From Nomia melanderi (taxonomy: Eukaryota > Arthropoda > Insecta > Hymenoptera > Halictidae): 64,000 bases of DNA. The stretch's first letter is position 1. Every line of letters begins with the position of its first letter. Made by a program: the position numbers and the translations under genes. A model generated the notes under the pieces. The model saw only the letters and a list, made by a program, of their open reading frames with translations. It searched no databases and was not told the DNA's origin. The stretch lies in the NCBI RefSeq assembly GCF_051020985.1, contig NC_135007.1:16395501-16459500 (forward strand). The letters run 5' to 3'. Below are positions 1 to 14,450 of this stretch, piece by piece.

Positions 1-146
1 TAATATTATGGAATTTATTGAGTTTAGTTACGAGCATTTTAAGATGGAAATAATATGAGATTTATTGCAAGTGGTATTATAATTTACTCTGATGTCGATT
101 TTGTATTGTTTTCTAATGTATACAGTTCTTTGTAAATTAATTTTAG

Positions 147-2459
147 GACCTACTTTAGGACACGATGTCAAAGGTTCTTCGGTATGTGAATTTTATAATG
201 AAACACTATGCACAGAATCCCAGCAGGAATGTTCAGGGAGGGAAGAGTGTGGTCCACATGACCCAGGGAAAAGAAATCATTGTTATGTGTTGTGGCAAAT
301 TGACAATGTCACTAAAAAGTCTATAATTAAATTGAAGGTACATGGAATATTGTTTGTAGTATATTTTATATTGGTTTATGAAGATTGTTTTTAATTATTT
401 ACTCTGGAATGAATATTAACACTATTATGAATTGCAGGGATGTTTTTTGGATAGTAATGACTGCTATGATAGGCCACATTGCATTGAGAACAGTGCAGAG
501 AGAAAGAAGGAATTATTCTTCTGTTGTTGCGATGGCAACATGTGTAATCAGAATTTTACATGGGACCCTCACCCTACATCCTCCTCCAAACCTATCCAAC
601 CTTCTGTTATTCATGGTATGCATTTACTTCAAATATAGTAGAACTCTATTTATCCAAATTTCAAGAAATCAATGAACCAGGTAGCTGTTACAATGAATAC
701 CAATGGTTTTTCATTTAAGTAGTAGCTCACTAGTAATTCCAAGGAATCAATGTTAAGTAAAGTAAAATTTCCTTAAGATAAATGGAGTTCTCCGATAGAT
801 GACACACTTTGTATCGTTGTTTATTAAATAAGATTGTGTTTCAGAATCAGAACCCGTTCCAAACACAGAACAACAAATAATCACACTTGTTTTATCAGTA
901 TCCATACCCATGCTCCTCCTTGCTATTATTTTACCATTTTTGTATTGGTGCTACCGACGTAGGAAGTTGGGATATTTCAACGAGGTTTGGAAGACATATG
1001 TACATAATATCAAATTACTAAACGTTATTGTTTTGTTTTGGTGTGGTACTATCAACCCCGTTTTGTGTACAATCCTAATACGATGTACATTCCGCAGGTA
1101 CCGACGTTAGAACCTCTTCCGTTACCACAACCATCTCCCAATTTAGGACTGCGGCCGATTCAGCTTCTGGAAATCAAAGCACGCGGCCGTTTCGGGGCAG
1201 TTTGGAAGGCGCAGTTGAAAAACGAGATCGTTGCTGTTAAGGTGTTCCCGATACAGGACAAGCAGTCATGGCAAACGGAACAAGAGATTTTCAAGCTTGC
1301 ACACATGGATCATGAAGATATATTACGTTTTATAGGCGTTGAGAAGAGGGGAGACAATTTGCAAGCTGAATTCTGGTTGATCACTGCTTACCACGAGAAA
1401 GGTTCATTGTGCGATTATTTGAAAGCAAATGTTGTCACATGGCCCGAGATGTGTAGAATAGCAGAGTCCATGGCTAGGTATTACTTTCAAACATATTTCA
1501 TAAACGTTGTACGAATGTTTGGTATCATGGGGACTTTGTTTATGTCAGAGGTCTGATGCATCTACACGAAGAGATACCAGCTAACAAAATAGATGGTTAT
1601 AAACCTGCTGTGGCTCATAGAGATTTTAAGTCAAAAAATGTTTTACTGAAAGCTGACATGAGTGCCTGCATAGCAGATTTTGGTCTAGCATTGATATTCC
1701 ATCCTGGGAAACCTTGTGGCGATACACATGGACAGGTAATTAATTAATCTGTGAACTAATCTCCTACGACGTAATAAATTTCGCTTACATTCTACGTTAT
1801 TGCTTTTAGGTTGGAACAAGGAGGTACATGGCACCAGAAGTTTTGGAAGGTGCAATTAATTTTACACGAGATTCGTTCTTACGAATCGACATGTATGCTT
1901 GCGGTCTTGTGCTCTGGGAACTAGCTTCACGATGCACTGTACAAGATGTAAATTCTAATTTATCTGTATCTTTTTATTGTTTCTATTTATACTGTCGATT
2001 GTTATTTACACTCGTTCATTACTAGGGACCAATCGGGGAGTACAGATTACCATTCGAAGATGAAGTGGGTCTTCATCCAACATTGGAGGATATGCAGGAA
2101 AGTGTTGTGCACAAGAAAGAAAGGCCACTTATTTTGGAAACGTGGCGTAAACACCCTGTAAGTAAATTTCTCGATACAATAATATAATATACTTTATATT
2201 ACTAGTAAATAGCTAATATAATTCAAGTGTGTAAATTCGTACGGTCTTAATGAACTTTGTATCATAATCTTAGGGACTTCAATCAATATGTGATACAATG
2301 GAAGAGTGTTGGGATCACGACGCTGAAGCGCGTCTTTCAGCTTCTTGTGTAATGGAAAGAGTTGCTACATTGAGTAGGACGCTTGTTTTAAATTCGTCGA
2401 CGTTAATAAGAGTTGATAATACCAACGAGACTATCACCACTAAGGAATCTAGTATGTAG
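147..2459 (+). CDS. put: Activin receptor type-2 (punt), 5'-truncated at the window edge
   Basis: Serine/threonine kinase receptor for activin/BMP-class ligands at the plasma membrane; it phosphorylates type I receptors, which then act on Smads. Exons read as 147-337, 438-615, 845-984, 1098-1477, 1549-1735, 1810-1947, 2026-2157 and 2274-2459, all with GT-AG junctions and matching phases. About 509 residues are visible. Order: cysteine-rich ectodomain with the CCCDGNMCN box, one membrane helix (about 125-150) followed by YRRRK, then the kinase. Kinase landmarks seen are glycine loop GRFGAV, VAVKVF lysine, catalytic HRDFKSKN, DFGLA and APEVLEG. The C-terminal tail ends in a KESSM motif like the KESS end of vertebrate ACVR2. 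The exon for the signal peptide must lie left of base 1; an AG acceptor at 145-146 rules out the upstream in-frame codons as the true start. Very confident of the family; punt is the insect type II receptor of this kind. Confidence 0.95.
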
Positions 2460-2839
2460 TTAATCTACGTGTATTATAGCTTTTGTTACATTGCACAACC
2501 ATTTTCTGTATCATAAAATATTTTTACCTATACATCAATGAGGAATGTAAAATATTGCATATCGTTTTATAACAATTCTTTTTTTAACAATTCTGCGTTT
2601 CAAAATGACATAAAATATGGAGTAAAAGTACTATTACGGGAACAGTTTTTTCTTAATTACTATTTTATAGATGTTATTTCGATGTTACAACATATATCGT
2701 TTACATTTAGAATATTTTCATATGAATCTCTAACGTTACTTGGATTTTGTAATTAGAGTTACATACCAGGTATTTAGTTTGTTGTGTATTAATATTTTTT
2801 TAAATTAATGGTATGATATATACGGAATCGGATCATATG

Positions 2840-2845
2840 AATAAA
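2840..2845 (+). terminator. Candidate poly(A) signal of punt
   Basis: This is the first AATAAA hexamer downstream of the punt stop codon, 380 bases after it. Several later hexamers exist, so a longer 3' UTR is equally possible. Confidence 0.35.
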
Positions 2846-5800
2846 AAATGGTACATGAATTATCGATTAATAATGTTTCTAGCAATCTCAGTGTCTTAAA
2901 ATGTTACTGTTTCTTTTTCTTTTTTAGTAGAAAATTAATTCCAGTTCAGTGCATGAAACAAATATTCTGTCAAACTTTTAATCCAGAACTATCTCCTTTT
3001 AATATGGGACAATCACATTCCCCATTGATGTAAGGCAACCATACAATGATTGTTCAGAGATAACAAGATGGATAAAAAAAAAAAGAAACACTGGCCAAGT
3101 GAATTTCAGTAATTGACTATCTGTAAAGTGGTATCGTATGTGAATTGTTATAAAAAAGATGTCTCAACAACCTTATACAAAGTACCTGGTAGGAACAGTC
3201 GAGTTAACTGATTGGAAGCCATGAGGAATTTATTAGGTCTTTGCACGAAATAAATGAGCTAACTCAGATTATTTTACATTTCTGTAATATACTATATTTA
3301 AGACGACTAGCTTACTTCACGGAACAAGATTTTCTCCATGAACTGAATTTAATTATATGATAATTTGCTCGTTCAGTAAATCTCTGACAACGTTACACTT
3401 CTATTTAAATTGAACTGTATTTATTTTTTACTCTAACAATCTTTGATATACTAATGTGGCAACAGTTGTTTCAGCTTGTGTATATACTTTACATAAAGAT
3501 GCATTGAATAATCAAAATTAACGTGACATTACTGTTCATGGATTAAATTTGATCAGACGAAGTAACAGTCTTCTTATTATACTTTGCTTTGATTGTGCTA
3601 GTTTCTTTGTGAAAGTATACAGATTTCTCAATATGGTAATACTCTATTTCATACACACACGACCTAGCTTCGAATTGAGTCTTGCATCCAGTGTATACGC
3701 AATGGATACGTAAGGCCTTGAATACGTAATTATTATATATTATTTATGTATTAATATTTAAAGAAACGGAGCATCTTGCTTGTACCAACTTTCTACAGTT
3801 CGCAATAACCTGATATCGATATATCAGACCCTTGTTCAAACAAAGTCACTTTCATGTTCATTCAATCTAATACATTTTATTCTTTCCTTTTTACTTTTAT
3901 TTAGCATAAAATGTAACAAATTTTCTCGGGTGAATCTGCACTGATCAAATACAATAAATATTCACTCAGAGTTAACGAATTTAATGGCTTATATTTAGGC
4001 AATACTCTGCTTTTGAACATTCAGAATTTCGTATCTACTTTCGATATCCTTCCAACTTGCTTATATTAAAGACTGCATAACCAGACTGAATAATTTTAAA
4101 AAGTATTCAATGATATTTCGACCGAATGATATTAACCTGCGGTAATCATATTCCGGAAATGCATAATATGGAATGTTCTCTGGGTTAAATGTAACAATGA
4201 ACAAAATGGCCATTCAAGATGCACGTTTCAAATAACCCAGGTTTATTTAAATTGTGGTTTTTACTGAGTCAGTTTTAAACGCACGATATCTTCTACTTGC
4301 TCTGATTTGTCACAATTAGGACTACCATCGCAAAGAAATTCTTCTGAAAATACTTACTAAAAGAAACTTCACGAGTCTAAATTAATTTAGTGTAATTCAG
4401 GATACTGTAATTGCACTCTAAGCTGTGATAATAATTGTGCGGATTAAGTGTTAATAACTAACATAAATGAGGCCTAATTACATTTTGATTCTTACCCATG
4501 ATTCATGACGGTGATCAGAGCAAGAGAAGATTGCGATTGTTTTGCCTTTAACGTAATGGGCTTTAACAGTGCCAAAAGGGTAATAATACATGCACACAAT
4601 AGAGCTTCTTCATCTTTGTATATTCGTTTCTAGTTATCTAAGACACGTTGAACTTGGTGACGTGTAACTATTAATCTTAAAGTACATGATGTTATTAAAC
4701 GGTTGATTAACCCATGGTTGATTATATAGTATTACATTTATTTTATAGAAGATGCAGCTCTTTATGTATAATATTCCACTTTACAATACAGTGTAATTGT
4801 AATAATGTTAAGCGATTGAAATATGATAGATGCAGAGTTTATTTAACACAGTTACCTTAACACAACAGTCGACCATACGATTTTGTACATTTCAATCAAC
4901 TATGGGTTAATTCCTGTATTACCTAGATTTAAAAAGATTTTTGGACTTTTACATATCGAAAAGGCAGATAACTGCATCCTTTAAAGAAATTCCATTATAA
5001 ATCTCCCCTCTTTTTAATTTCCCTGTACGTATACCTTATATATGTACATATAATATCTTATATTATATATCTTATATATAAAGTATACGTATGCGATGTA
5101 TATGTTGAGAATTTTATTTGTAAAAATCATGTAATAAGAATGTTCTAATCTCATCATTGCTAATTGTTGCATAACTCTAAAAAGTTTCTGTGTAAAAAGT
5201 TAGGAAGCAACGCATTTGACAAAAGAGAGATCAGTCTGTTAAGGTGAAGACTGAGGTATAAATAAAAACGTTTATTTACCAATAAAGTGAATAAAAAAAA
5301 AGTATCTTTTCAATCTTAGGATCTTAATTATATATACATATAGAAATTCAATAGAGTGCAATGGTGAGGTATTCTGTATTTTGAAATTCCTTGTACATAG
5401 ATAGATATACAAATCATAGACATGCATACAACGTATCATGCCACATTGCTTGTCTCTTACTAAAATCATATCCCATCAGTATATATATATATATAAAAGT
5501 TAGGTTTTAATATTGACAGTACCGTAATGGCATTCCAGTCACCTATAACATACTGTATATTAATGTAAATCAACATTGTAACTTGTGACTTTTAGTATAT
5601 ACAAATTCTTATCAGTATCATCGGTACAGATACATTAACGATTTTCAGTAAAGTATTAGAAATTGTGAAACGCTCCGTCATCATTTGTCATCTGAAATAT
5701 AATTTTAAATATTTCATTTCAATAGGATTATATAGTCGATTGATTTTCACTGCAGAAATTTGCTATTTGTATTAATCAATTACACTGAATTGCAAAGGCT

Positions 5801-7388
5801 TTTTTTTTACATAATATAAAATACCTGTTGAAGTTATGTTTGTAAATACAGCGAACGTTTCTCTTTCTTTTTGTAATTTAGTGTTAAAAATAACAAAAGA
5901 CTTCCATTTCTATTATCAGTTTCATATCAAACGTAGCATAACGTATCACTCTCAGTATCACTGTCTACTTTCTGGCACTGTTGTTATCATGGATATTCAA
6001 CTTCGAGCAATTAATTAGATGATAATTGTTTTTACGAAACTTCGTTTATTCGCGTACCCTCTTTTAATCTTACGGTATTATAACGCAGACTGATCAGACA
6101 TATCTCGTGTGTCTGTATCTAGTCTAACGTAAATTTAAAAAAAGAAAAAAAGAAGAAGATTGTACATAAACTTTAGTAAAATGTAATTTAGCGCGTAAGT
6201 CTATTAAAGAAAAAGGAAATCTTTCGATTATCATTTAAAACTAATACGACTCATAGCAATAGAATGTTCCTACGCACATTGGATGTAACTGTTTTCAAAA
6301 TTATATTAGCAAGAAACTTTTGTAACGATGGCCTGATGAATTTTTATAGCACGAGTGTGCGGAATCATTAATTTACAAGGACGAAGCAATTGAATAAAAT
6401 GTATTAATTTTAGCACGTAATCTTTCTTTCATAGTTTGTATAGAGAGTATACCGAGTTCAGAATAAAAAAAAAAAAAAGAAGTTCCTCACAGTAGAGAAT
6501 CATCAAGGCGACGATCGTAGACGTTACGTAGCGTACAAGAGGAAATAAAATAGCGGTGCTTGAAAAAATAAAAAACAATATAATCTACGAATACTTAAAT
6601 GTCTAGAGAATTTCATGTGTAATGATTACATAATAAAGGGAACCGAAGTAATAGACTTTTTAGTAAGCAGGGCAGGAAAGAACTAGCTTACCGAATTTTA
6701 ACAAAAGTGAAAGGTAAAAGAAATTTATGAAACGCTATTAAACATCATTAGAGAAATATCGAGAATTACAGAGGTTCGATTTCTTTCTGGACACAGTGTG
6801 TAGTCGCATTGTTTACTTCGTATATTACACGTATTACTCATAATAATGTTATATTCTAAAGAAACAGGATGCCTTACAGGAAGTATACTATAACACGAGG
6901 AAGTATACAGGAACGAGTTACAATTACAATTGTAGATTTTATTTGATTACACAGTATGCTCCCCGCATACTAAAGAATACATGAAGCAAGTAAAAAAATG
7001 TGATTGTTGCGAACCACAAGCGCGCGACGACGATAATAATTTATACATCGGATAAAATTAAAATGAGATGCTCGTTAAACGGTGCGACGTATGGAATCGA
7101 TCGCGACTAAAAATATAAGTTATAACGGTAAAAATAAAAAGTTCAACGTTACACCGCGCACGGTCGCAGTTAATAAACTTACTCGCCTATACACTATGAT
7201 CACAGTTACATTCATAATAATCATAAGTTATTACATGTCATTGCCGTCTTTATCATCATCGTATTATTATCATATATTTTTACTGTATATATGTACATTC
7301 TGGTTATAAATAGGTGTGTATGTTCAGTTTAATTAAATATAATCTGGTTTGAAAGCCTATGACTAGCGGTACCTATTTTTCCTTTCAT

Positions 7389-7394
7389 TTTATT
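7389..7394 (-). terminator. Candidate poly(A) signal of the RUSC-like gene
   Basis: An AATAAA on the minus strand about 300 bases downstream of the stop codon at 7692. It is the only close one I noticed, but not supported by transcript data. Confidence 0.3.
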
Positions 7395-7691
7395 ATACTC
7401 TGATGATGTTGTTGTTGTTGTTGTTGGTGAGTGATATAATAATACTATCGCGCGATTTCCGTTATAAAGTTCAAGCAATTCAAACAATTATGAGTAATAA
7501 CAATTACTATGCAATACTTTTTAGAAACAATTCTATGCCTTTCCTTTGATACACTGTACACGGTTTCTCCTTTGTCTCCATACACTTCGTCGAATATATT
7601 ATTATTTCCGTATAATTACGTTCGAGTCTTTGAAACATTGTCCCCACACTGATAAAACGTTATACCGGCGGCACGCGCGTTACATGCGGGG

Positions 7692-10600
7692 CTAAGTCTG
7701 AATATTGTACACACACCTCCGCGGAACCAAACCTTTTTGATCACCCCTCGAGCAGAACAACCATTTATTGTCCACCTCGAGAATCACTTTCAGCTTCTCG
7801 CCTTCTCCGAATGCAAGAAGCATTTTGTTATCTGACGGATTTCTGTGTGTGATGGTGCGTACCTCTCTGGAACCGATATTTGCGGTACTGTTATTTTATT
7901 AATCTATAAAATCAAAACAGAAAAACAAACGAAACGTTAAGCAACCAATCTGTAAACTCAAAGAAAGTATAAAAGCTTCTTAACAACTGTAACATGAGAT
8001 CAGATCTGAAAATATATATGAATAATAATTATGTTTAATAACGCACTGCTACCGATGGTACCACTAGAACTGCAAATAATAAATAATATATCCTAAAGTA
8101 TTTCACTAATGCCATGTTGATAATAAAACAAAATTCGAACCTCTACTAAACATGAGTTATTCCCAGGTGACTAAAACAATGAATCCATTCATAATTGAAT
8201 AATACAAATTAAATCTTGTACTTACTTCAGAGGTTTCTTTGTAGGAGGATTTCTCGTAGCAGCTGCAGTTGTGGTTGGTCGTGGTAAAGATGTGGACGCT
8301 GCTCGTCTCTGCGGAGACACCATGTGCTTCTCTTTAGACATCACACCGTAAGATTTGTAGGGCAGAGAACTAGGTCGCGCTAAGGTTCGCGCTGTTCCCG
8401 CGTGTTCCACGTCTACCCTGCTGGTACGTTTTGTTGTCTCTTTGTTCCTTAATTCTACAGGCTTTTTTGGTGCGGTTTTCGTCGTCGACAACATGACAGG
8501 TTTCTTCAACGACGGAATTCCCGAGACCGGGGATTTTGTATTCTTAGCGTGACCTACAGTGGTGTTCGACTGTTTCACCGGAGACGTAAGGAGCCTGGGA
8601 ATTTTCGATTTCCCTAAACTGGTGGGTGTTCGCGTTGGCGACGAAGGAGACGGCGTGGCTTGGTTCTTCGTGTCTTCCTTTCCAACCATTAGTTCCCACT
8701 TCTCCTGAAGCTTCCTGAACTTCATCTCTCCAGGCATGTTCTCGTCTGTCTTCTTCTCCGGGCTACGAGACTTTACACGAGCGGAGGGATGATGATGCTT
8801 GCTCGACGCCCTGTTCAATGGCGAGTGCTCCAGGCTATCGGTGTAATCCTCGGAATCCTCGGACGCCAATTTATCTAAAGCCCTGATCGCTTTGGAGCCT
8901 ACAGGATTGCTTAAACGTTTCTTCACTGTTTCCGCGTCTGACTTATGCTGGCCAGATTTGTCGTCGTAATTACTGTAAGCGACACAGGAACGCGGGCGTA
9001 CCTTCCTTGGACTAGAGACAGCTGCGCAAACATCCGCTTTATCAAACTGATGCTCTTTTGAAGCAACATCGACGTTCCTAAAGTTTACAGCCTACAATGC
9101 ATCAGTTTAGGTTAACGATGGAGGTCTTGAGAAACGTTCAGCTTGTTTTGTAACCTTTGTGCAATGATACTCACGTTTAAATTATGGTTATTCAAATTTC
9201 CAAAACTATTGTGAAGCTGACGATACTGATACAGAAGATCCAATTGAAATGGGCAAAGGGAGAGGGGACTTAAAACGTGTAAGAGAGCGTTGACAACTTC
9301 ACGCGCGTTCGCATTGGCTAAAGCGTTGACGAATATATTGTTACTGTTATAATGCTTCCTCAAGATCGATTCCCTTGTGCATAAATATGCGAACCACGCG
9401 TCTAAAGCATTCAAACTGAAAGAATAAAGCATTCGTTAACGAATGTAATTAGATTGTAATCATCGATTGTGTCTATACATCAGTTGCGTTAACTTACTTT
9501 AATAAACCAAATACAAATGCATGGAATTTCAACATTCCTTCTGTCATGACATCCTCGCCATTGATTTTTTGTACTAATTCGTTCAGTGTTTTGGTAACTG
9601 GATCCTGCTGGGAAGACGCCTCGACAACCTGCCAGACGCTATTCGTTATTGGTCCAAACGTAGAATTTAAATGTGGCTTCAATCCATCCGACATTATAGC
9701 GTACAAAGCAGGACATAAATGGTTAAGACAGATTTGCGCGCACTCGTTTTTATCACCATAATTCTGTTTAAGTTCCGTAGGAACGAAACCTCCGTCCCAA
9801 TATTCCAACAACAAATCCACCGCTTTGATCACGGACAGTATCATTTCTGAAAATTGATTGACACAGATGAGTATATTATCTCATTGACATTATCGCGATT
9901 GAAAAAGAAATTATTTATACTTCTCTTTTCGCCTAGGTCTACAGGTTTATTCTCAGGACTCGTATCCCTCCTTTCTTCCATAAGCGCACAATTTTTACTT
10001 TGTTCATTTGGAATTGTATTTAAATTATTGATCTAAAGACAAGGAGAAATGTTAGCAATGTACCGATAATCGACCGATGAAATAAAACGTTCAAGTTTCA
10101 AATCACCTTATTGTCTAAATATTTCTTCCTTTGGTTTACAGCGAAACTGACAGTCTTTTTCTGTGATTCTAACATATCAGTATTTTTGGTAATATCCTTG
10201 TTCATTCTCAGAGCTAGAAATTTTCTCACATACGCTCTAAATTTAAGATCAGGGTCGTCGATATCTCCGTCGCTGCTCTGCGAGGAGAAGCCGCTACGTT
10301 TTAAATACTCCTCCAGCTGTTTCACGTCGTCCTCGCTATTCTCCGAAGTTTCAGTCTCTATGTCTCCTGTGCTGATTATGTCGTTCATCCTCTCCTGATA
10401 TCTCTCCTCCATCTCGTCAATGTCCTTCTCCGAGTCGATAATTTTTCCGCGATACAGTAACTGCAGATCATTGTTCATATAATATGGCTCTTGCAAGGAC
10501 ATTCTCTTGTTCGCCTCGGGTGCTTGCTGATCCTCTATTTCCTCGACGTCCCCCATTTCGAACATGCTGTACCTCTTACTCGCAGGAACCTTATTTTTTC

Positions 10601-13600
10601 TTAAAATACTTCTAGGTAAAGGTGGTCTTGGTGGCACTTTTCCGTTGCAAACGTCGGATTCACGGTCCCCGTGCGGCAACGAGAGGGATCGCTTCGAAAA
10701 CGTCGGGTAGACCGTCTTGGTTTTGCTGACTTGTTTGTACGCCTTTTTGTCGTTACTCACTAAACTGGCCTCGGAACTAATACTATCGTAACGGTAAAGA
10801 TATAACGGATTAGTCGTGTTGTTCGACGTTTGCTGGTTCGTCGACGAGTCGGTCAATATCGTAGAAGAACCTCGGTATCCAGAAGACGGCTGAGTCGCGG
10901 TGCTGCTGGTGGAGGACGAGTTATTTGGTATGATTTCACTTATAGGTCGAGATTTATGGCGCATAGGGGGTGATAAACAGAACAACGGCTTCTTCATTTC
11001 CTCGTTGATGTTGATGTGCTTGGAAACCTCCGGTACATCGTGCAGGATCTTCTTGTACTCGACAGGCAGGAGGAATGTCAACGACTCCCAGTCTTTCACG
11101 TGTGAGAATCCACGTTGACGCAACGCATCTATGTCATTGCACGAGAACGGTCTACCAGCAGATTTACCGCCGTGTTGTCTCCAGCTAACCTTACTTCTAC
11201 CGTAGCACTGCGGCTTCAAGGCTACGTTGTCCAACCTCGTGTCTTTGATATTTAAAAACGATAAGTCAGGTAACGCATAATTCGGATATACAACGTATAT
11301 TGGTTTTTTATTCACTATCGTTTCCCTCAGAGACGGATTCTCCTTCTCCGCTGGCTGCGGGAACAGCAATGACGTTTGAACCGCATTGTCTTCCATTTCA
11401 GCTATCGCTTGAATACCCGTTGTTTTGCAAATCGAATACTTCTTCTCCAATGATCGGATCCACGCAGTTTTCCTTTGATGGTCGTACGCGTTGGACGCAA
11501 CGTCGAAGCTGTTTTGGACGTTATCGTTGTCTTGCGTTAAATCTAACTTGGACATGCTCTCGGACAGTTCTTCTACCGATGCTGATGACATCATTTCATC
11601 TTTCTGTTCAATGATTATCGACGAATGCTTTGGAATGTCGTTAGAAACGTTTTTCGGCTTTTCCGTTTCTTGATTACTGTGAAGATCTCCTTTAACCCAA
11701 TTTATAGAAAAGTCACTTTCTGGCACCTGACATTTGGAAGTACTATTTATATTTTTCCGTTGTATTTGGGTATTTGTATTAGTACCACTATCACTAGCGC
11801 TATTGCTTGTAGGCCATCCGTTGTCGCTGACGGAGTCTGACTGGTCGAAGGTGAGACTCATTCCGTCCGCACTCATACTTTTTTGTTTCATAAATAATTT
11901 CACAAGACTTAAGTTTTGCAACTTCTTCCCTGATGAAGCGTGCTCCCCACTGTCTGAGCATTCTTCGTTTGTAGAACGGCTCATTACGGATCCTGAACTG
12001 TGCAACTGTTGTGGATGATTATTTGATTCCGCAGAATCGACCTGTTAACAGATATATTCAATTTAAATAGCGACCCTTGATCACGGAAAGGTTCTTTGAG
12101 ACTTACAGAAAAATTTAGAGGTACATTGATGTGCTGTAGTTGAGTAGCTTGAGTAAGATCTGGTAAACTCTGACTTCTCTTATTTGTCCCGAGTAGAATA
12201 TTCCCGACACCTTGTAAAAATTCTGGATTCGTGTTATTATTGCCCGAGGGATGACGAGTCATAATTTTATTCATGGAGGAATGTTTCAAGTTACTCCATG
12301 TAGTATAAATTTTCGAATCAGAGCATGCCATTGATAAATCTAATACATTTTTCAAGTCGGTATTTCTATTGTAATATGCTTCTGATGTTTCATCATTTTT
12401 CTGTTTCTCTGTAAAAGGCATCATTGCAACTACATCTGTGTCTACTACTAGTGTACAGTGATATAATTGTTTATATTTGTACCTTGATTTTCAAAATCTT
12501 GAGAGCCATCCGAGTACATTGTAATACTACCCTCAAACGCGATGGTGTAATTGTCTTTGTTGTTCACTTGGCATGTTAGTAACATATCTTCACAGTCCAG
12601 AGAGTCGACGCTGTAACTACCCCCTGGTGGTAGCACGGGTGTCTCTTTCAGAGGGGAAAAGAGCAACGACGATTTGCAAATGGAAATGGTGTCCGTCGTT
12701 GAACAGGCTGAATCTTCTCCCTTGAAATAGAAATACATCGTTATTGTATTTTACATGCTTATTAATGATCTATCATGCACTTTGCAGCACTAGCAGAGCT
12801 CATTTCCATGCATCTGTTAAATGGCATGATTTGGTTTATTGGTTTAATGGTATGTAACATCTTTTATGTCTATTACATAATCAAATTAGCTTAAACTCAT
12901 GTTCTTCATTGGCCATGCAGAAGTACTGCAACCAAATTGCATTTTACTTTTGTAATAAGCAAAACTCAAGTCCACTTAAATCTCAAACTTCATTATCAAC
13001 ATGGGATAACAAATTTAACGTTCTCAGCCATTGTCATACCTGGCTGCTGGTATGAGGGCTGATAGATGAACCAATGTCAAGCTTTTCCATAACAGATCCA
13101 GATATACTGGCATATCGTTCCCTTTGATAGTTAAACTGCCATGAAATTGGAATACACAATATGTTTAGAACAGACTATTTACAAGATACGTTCAAGAAAT
13201 ACAAATGTTTGAAACTGTTATGACAAGAAAACAATTGTCACTTACTTAAATGACATGTAAAATATTATTCACAGAAATAACGTATTTTATAAAATAACCA
13301 GTTGTCCCAATTTGCATAACGGAGAACTACTTTCTAAAGATTATGCAACTTCATTTGCAACATAACATTGAAAATAACAAATTATACAACTTGTACAGTG
13401 AATAATAATTCTTATTATAATCACCTCTGAATGCTGAACTGGATCTGTGCACATGACAGGCAGGGCTGTAAGCAAAGTATGAATATCTGCTGTACGAAAA
13501 CTCTCCATATCAATCTCAGCCAAGTTAGCATCCAGATTACGGGCAAGATCATCGTAGTAACCCAAATCCTCCTTGGAATACGAAGCAGAGAGCGAGGACA

Positions 13601-13844
13601 GTACACTAGGATGAATATGAAGCCCTCCATCTCTGTAGCTGAAATTTTATACGTGTACATAAGGCTTCTACCAAACCGTTAAAACAGAAGCGTGTTCAAA
13701 TATATATCAAATATACCCGTAGTCGATGAACCACTGATATTCCACATTATCCTGTACAAATTCAGAATCAATTAAGTCGTGTTGCATGGAATCTGTGGCA
13801 GGATTAGAATTGCAATCTGATCCCGGTGTTTGTGGATCTTCCAT
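7692..13844 (-). CDS. RUN and SH3 domain adaptor, RUSC/iporin family
   Basis: Vertebrate RUSC1/RUSC2 (NESCA/iporin) are traffic adaptors; RUSC2 binds Rab1 and serves AP-4 vesicles. Exons in transcript order: 13844-13717, 13638-13425, 13135-13040, 12720-12483, 12435-12107, 12041-10107, 10032-9921, 9846-9498, 9415-9175, 9091-8226, 7887-7692. All phases agree, giving 1567 residues, close to RUSC2. Residues 1-1017 are mostly low-complexity and Ser/Asp-rich. The RUN domain spans about 1020-1195; its signature FHAFVFGLLNLNALDAW crosses the 9498/9415 junction. A basic Ser/Pro linker follows. The last exon is an SH3 domain, with MLLAFGEGEKLKVI, the WLLC tryptophan and GLVPRRCV visible. The reading frame of the penultimate exon hits a stop at once unless the GTAAGT donor at 8225 is used. 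The last acceptor could also be at 7867, in frame. ATG at 13844 is preceded by an acceptor near 13860-13870, so a 5' non-coding exon exists. Family confident; insect symbol not recognised. Confidence 0.88.
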
Positions 13845-14450
13845 CACCGCAGCCCCTTTACCTGCACCTACAATGCACAATATCGTGCAAATTAATAACA
13901 AACAACACAAAAGAAAACAACTTTCGATAAAAAAAAGAATCGCATTGAACAGAAACAACAACAGCGCATATTTCACATACACAGTGTACTGTCGTAGCTT
14001 TTTAAACATGTTCGCTCGTTCTGGTAATGAAACATTGTAAAACGTCCTGTTGTCCCAATCTACTGTCAACAGTTACATGTTTCGATCGGACATGTCCGTG
14101 TTGTTTACTCTTCCATTATCGCAGATGAAAATTTGGCACGTACGTGGTCTGTCAATTAGACAAGCCACATAGGAAAACAAGCACAGTCGAGTATTACCTT
14201 GAAATCATTACATTGTTGCAAAGAGGAGAGGCTGACACTACTTGACAACCATTCTTTATCGATGTAACGCGCAAATACAGACAACGGGGCCGAGATAACC
14301 GATGAATGACATTTCGACAGCGCTACGAGAGCAAGAATCGCCGAGTTAGTCCCGATAATGCCATCAACGACGCACTGATAAGGATGTGAGTATTTTCCTC
14401 TTCCTCTACCATACACGCGTTGAATGTTCACGATAAAGCAGAATTGTCAG

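Larger units (their letters stand above)
2460..7691. other. AT-rich convergent 3' UTR / intergenic gap
   Basis: No credible coding exon is seen here. The stretch lies between the stop codons of two convergent genes and is AT-rich with long A and T runs, as expected for 3' UTRs. The first AATAAA on the + strand after punt is at 2840-2845. On the - strand an AATAAA (TTTATT on +) is at 7389-7394, about 300 bases past the RUSC-like stop. Pumilio-type TGTANATA motifs on the + strand occur at 3479-3486, 5841-5848, 6161-6168 and 7284-7291. A short TTG microsatellite lies near 7402-7428 and a TA run near 5479-5495. Actual transcript ends cannot be placed from sequence alone. Confidence 0.6.

Noticed and set aside
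92..146. ATG-less or in-frame extension of the first visible punt exon
   Set aside because: An AG acceptor at 145-146 preceded by a pyrimidine/T-rich tract explains the exon start better; the extension lacks a proper signal peptide context.
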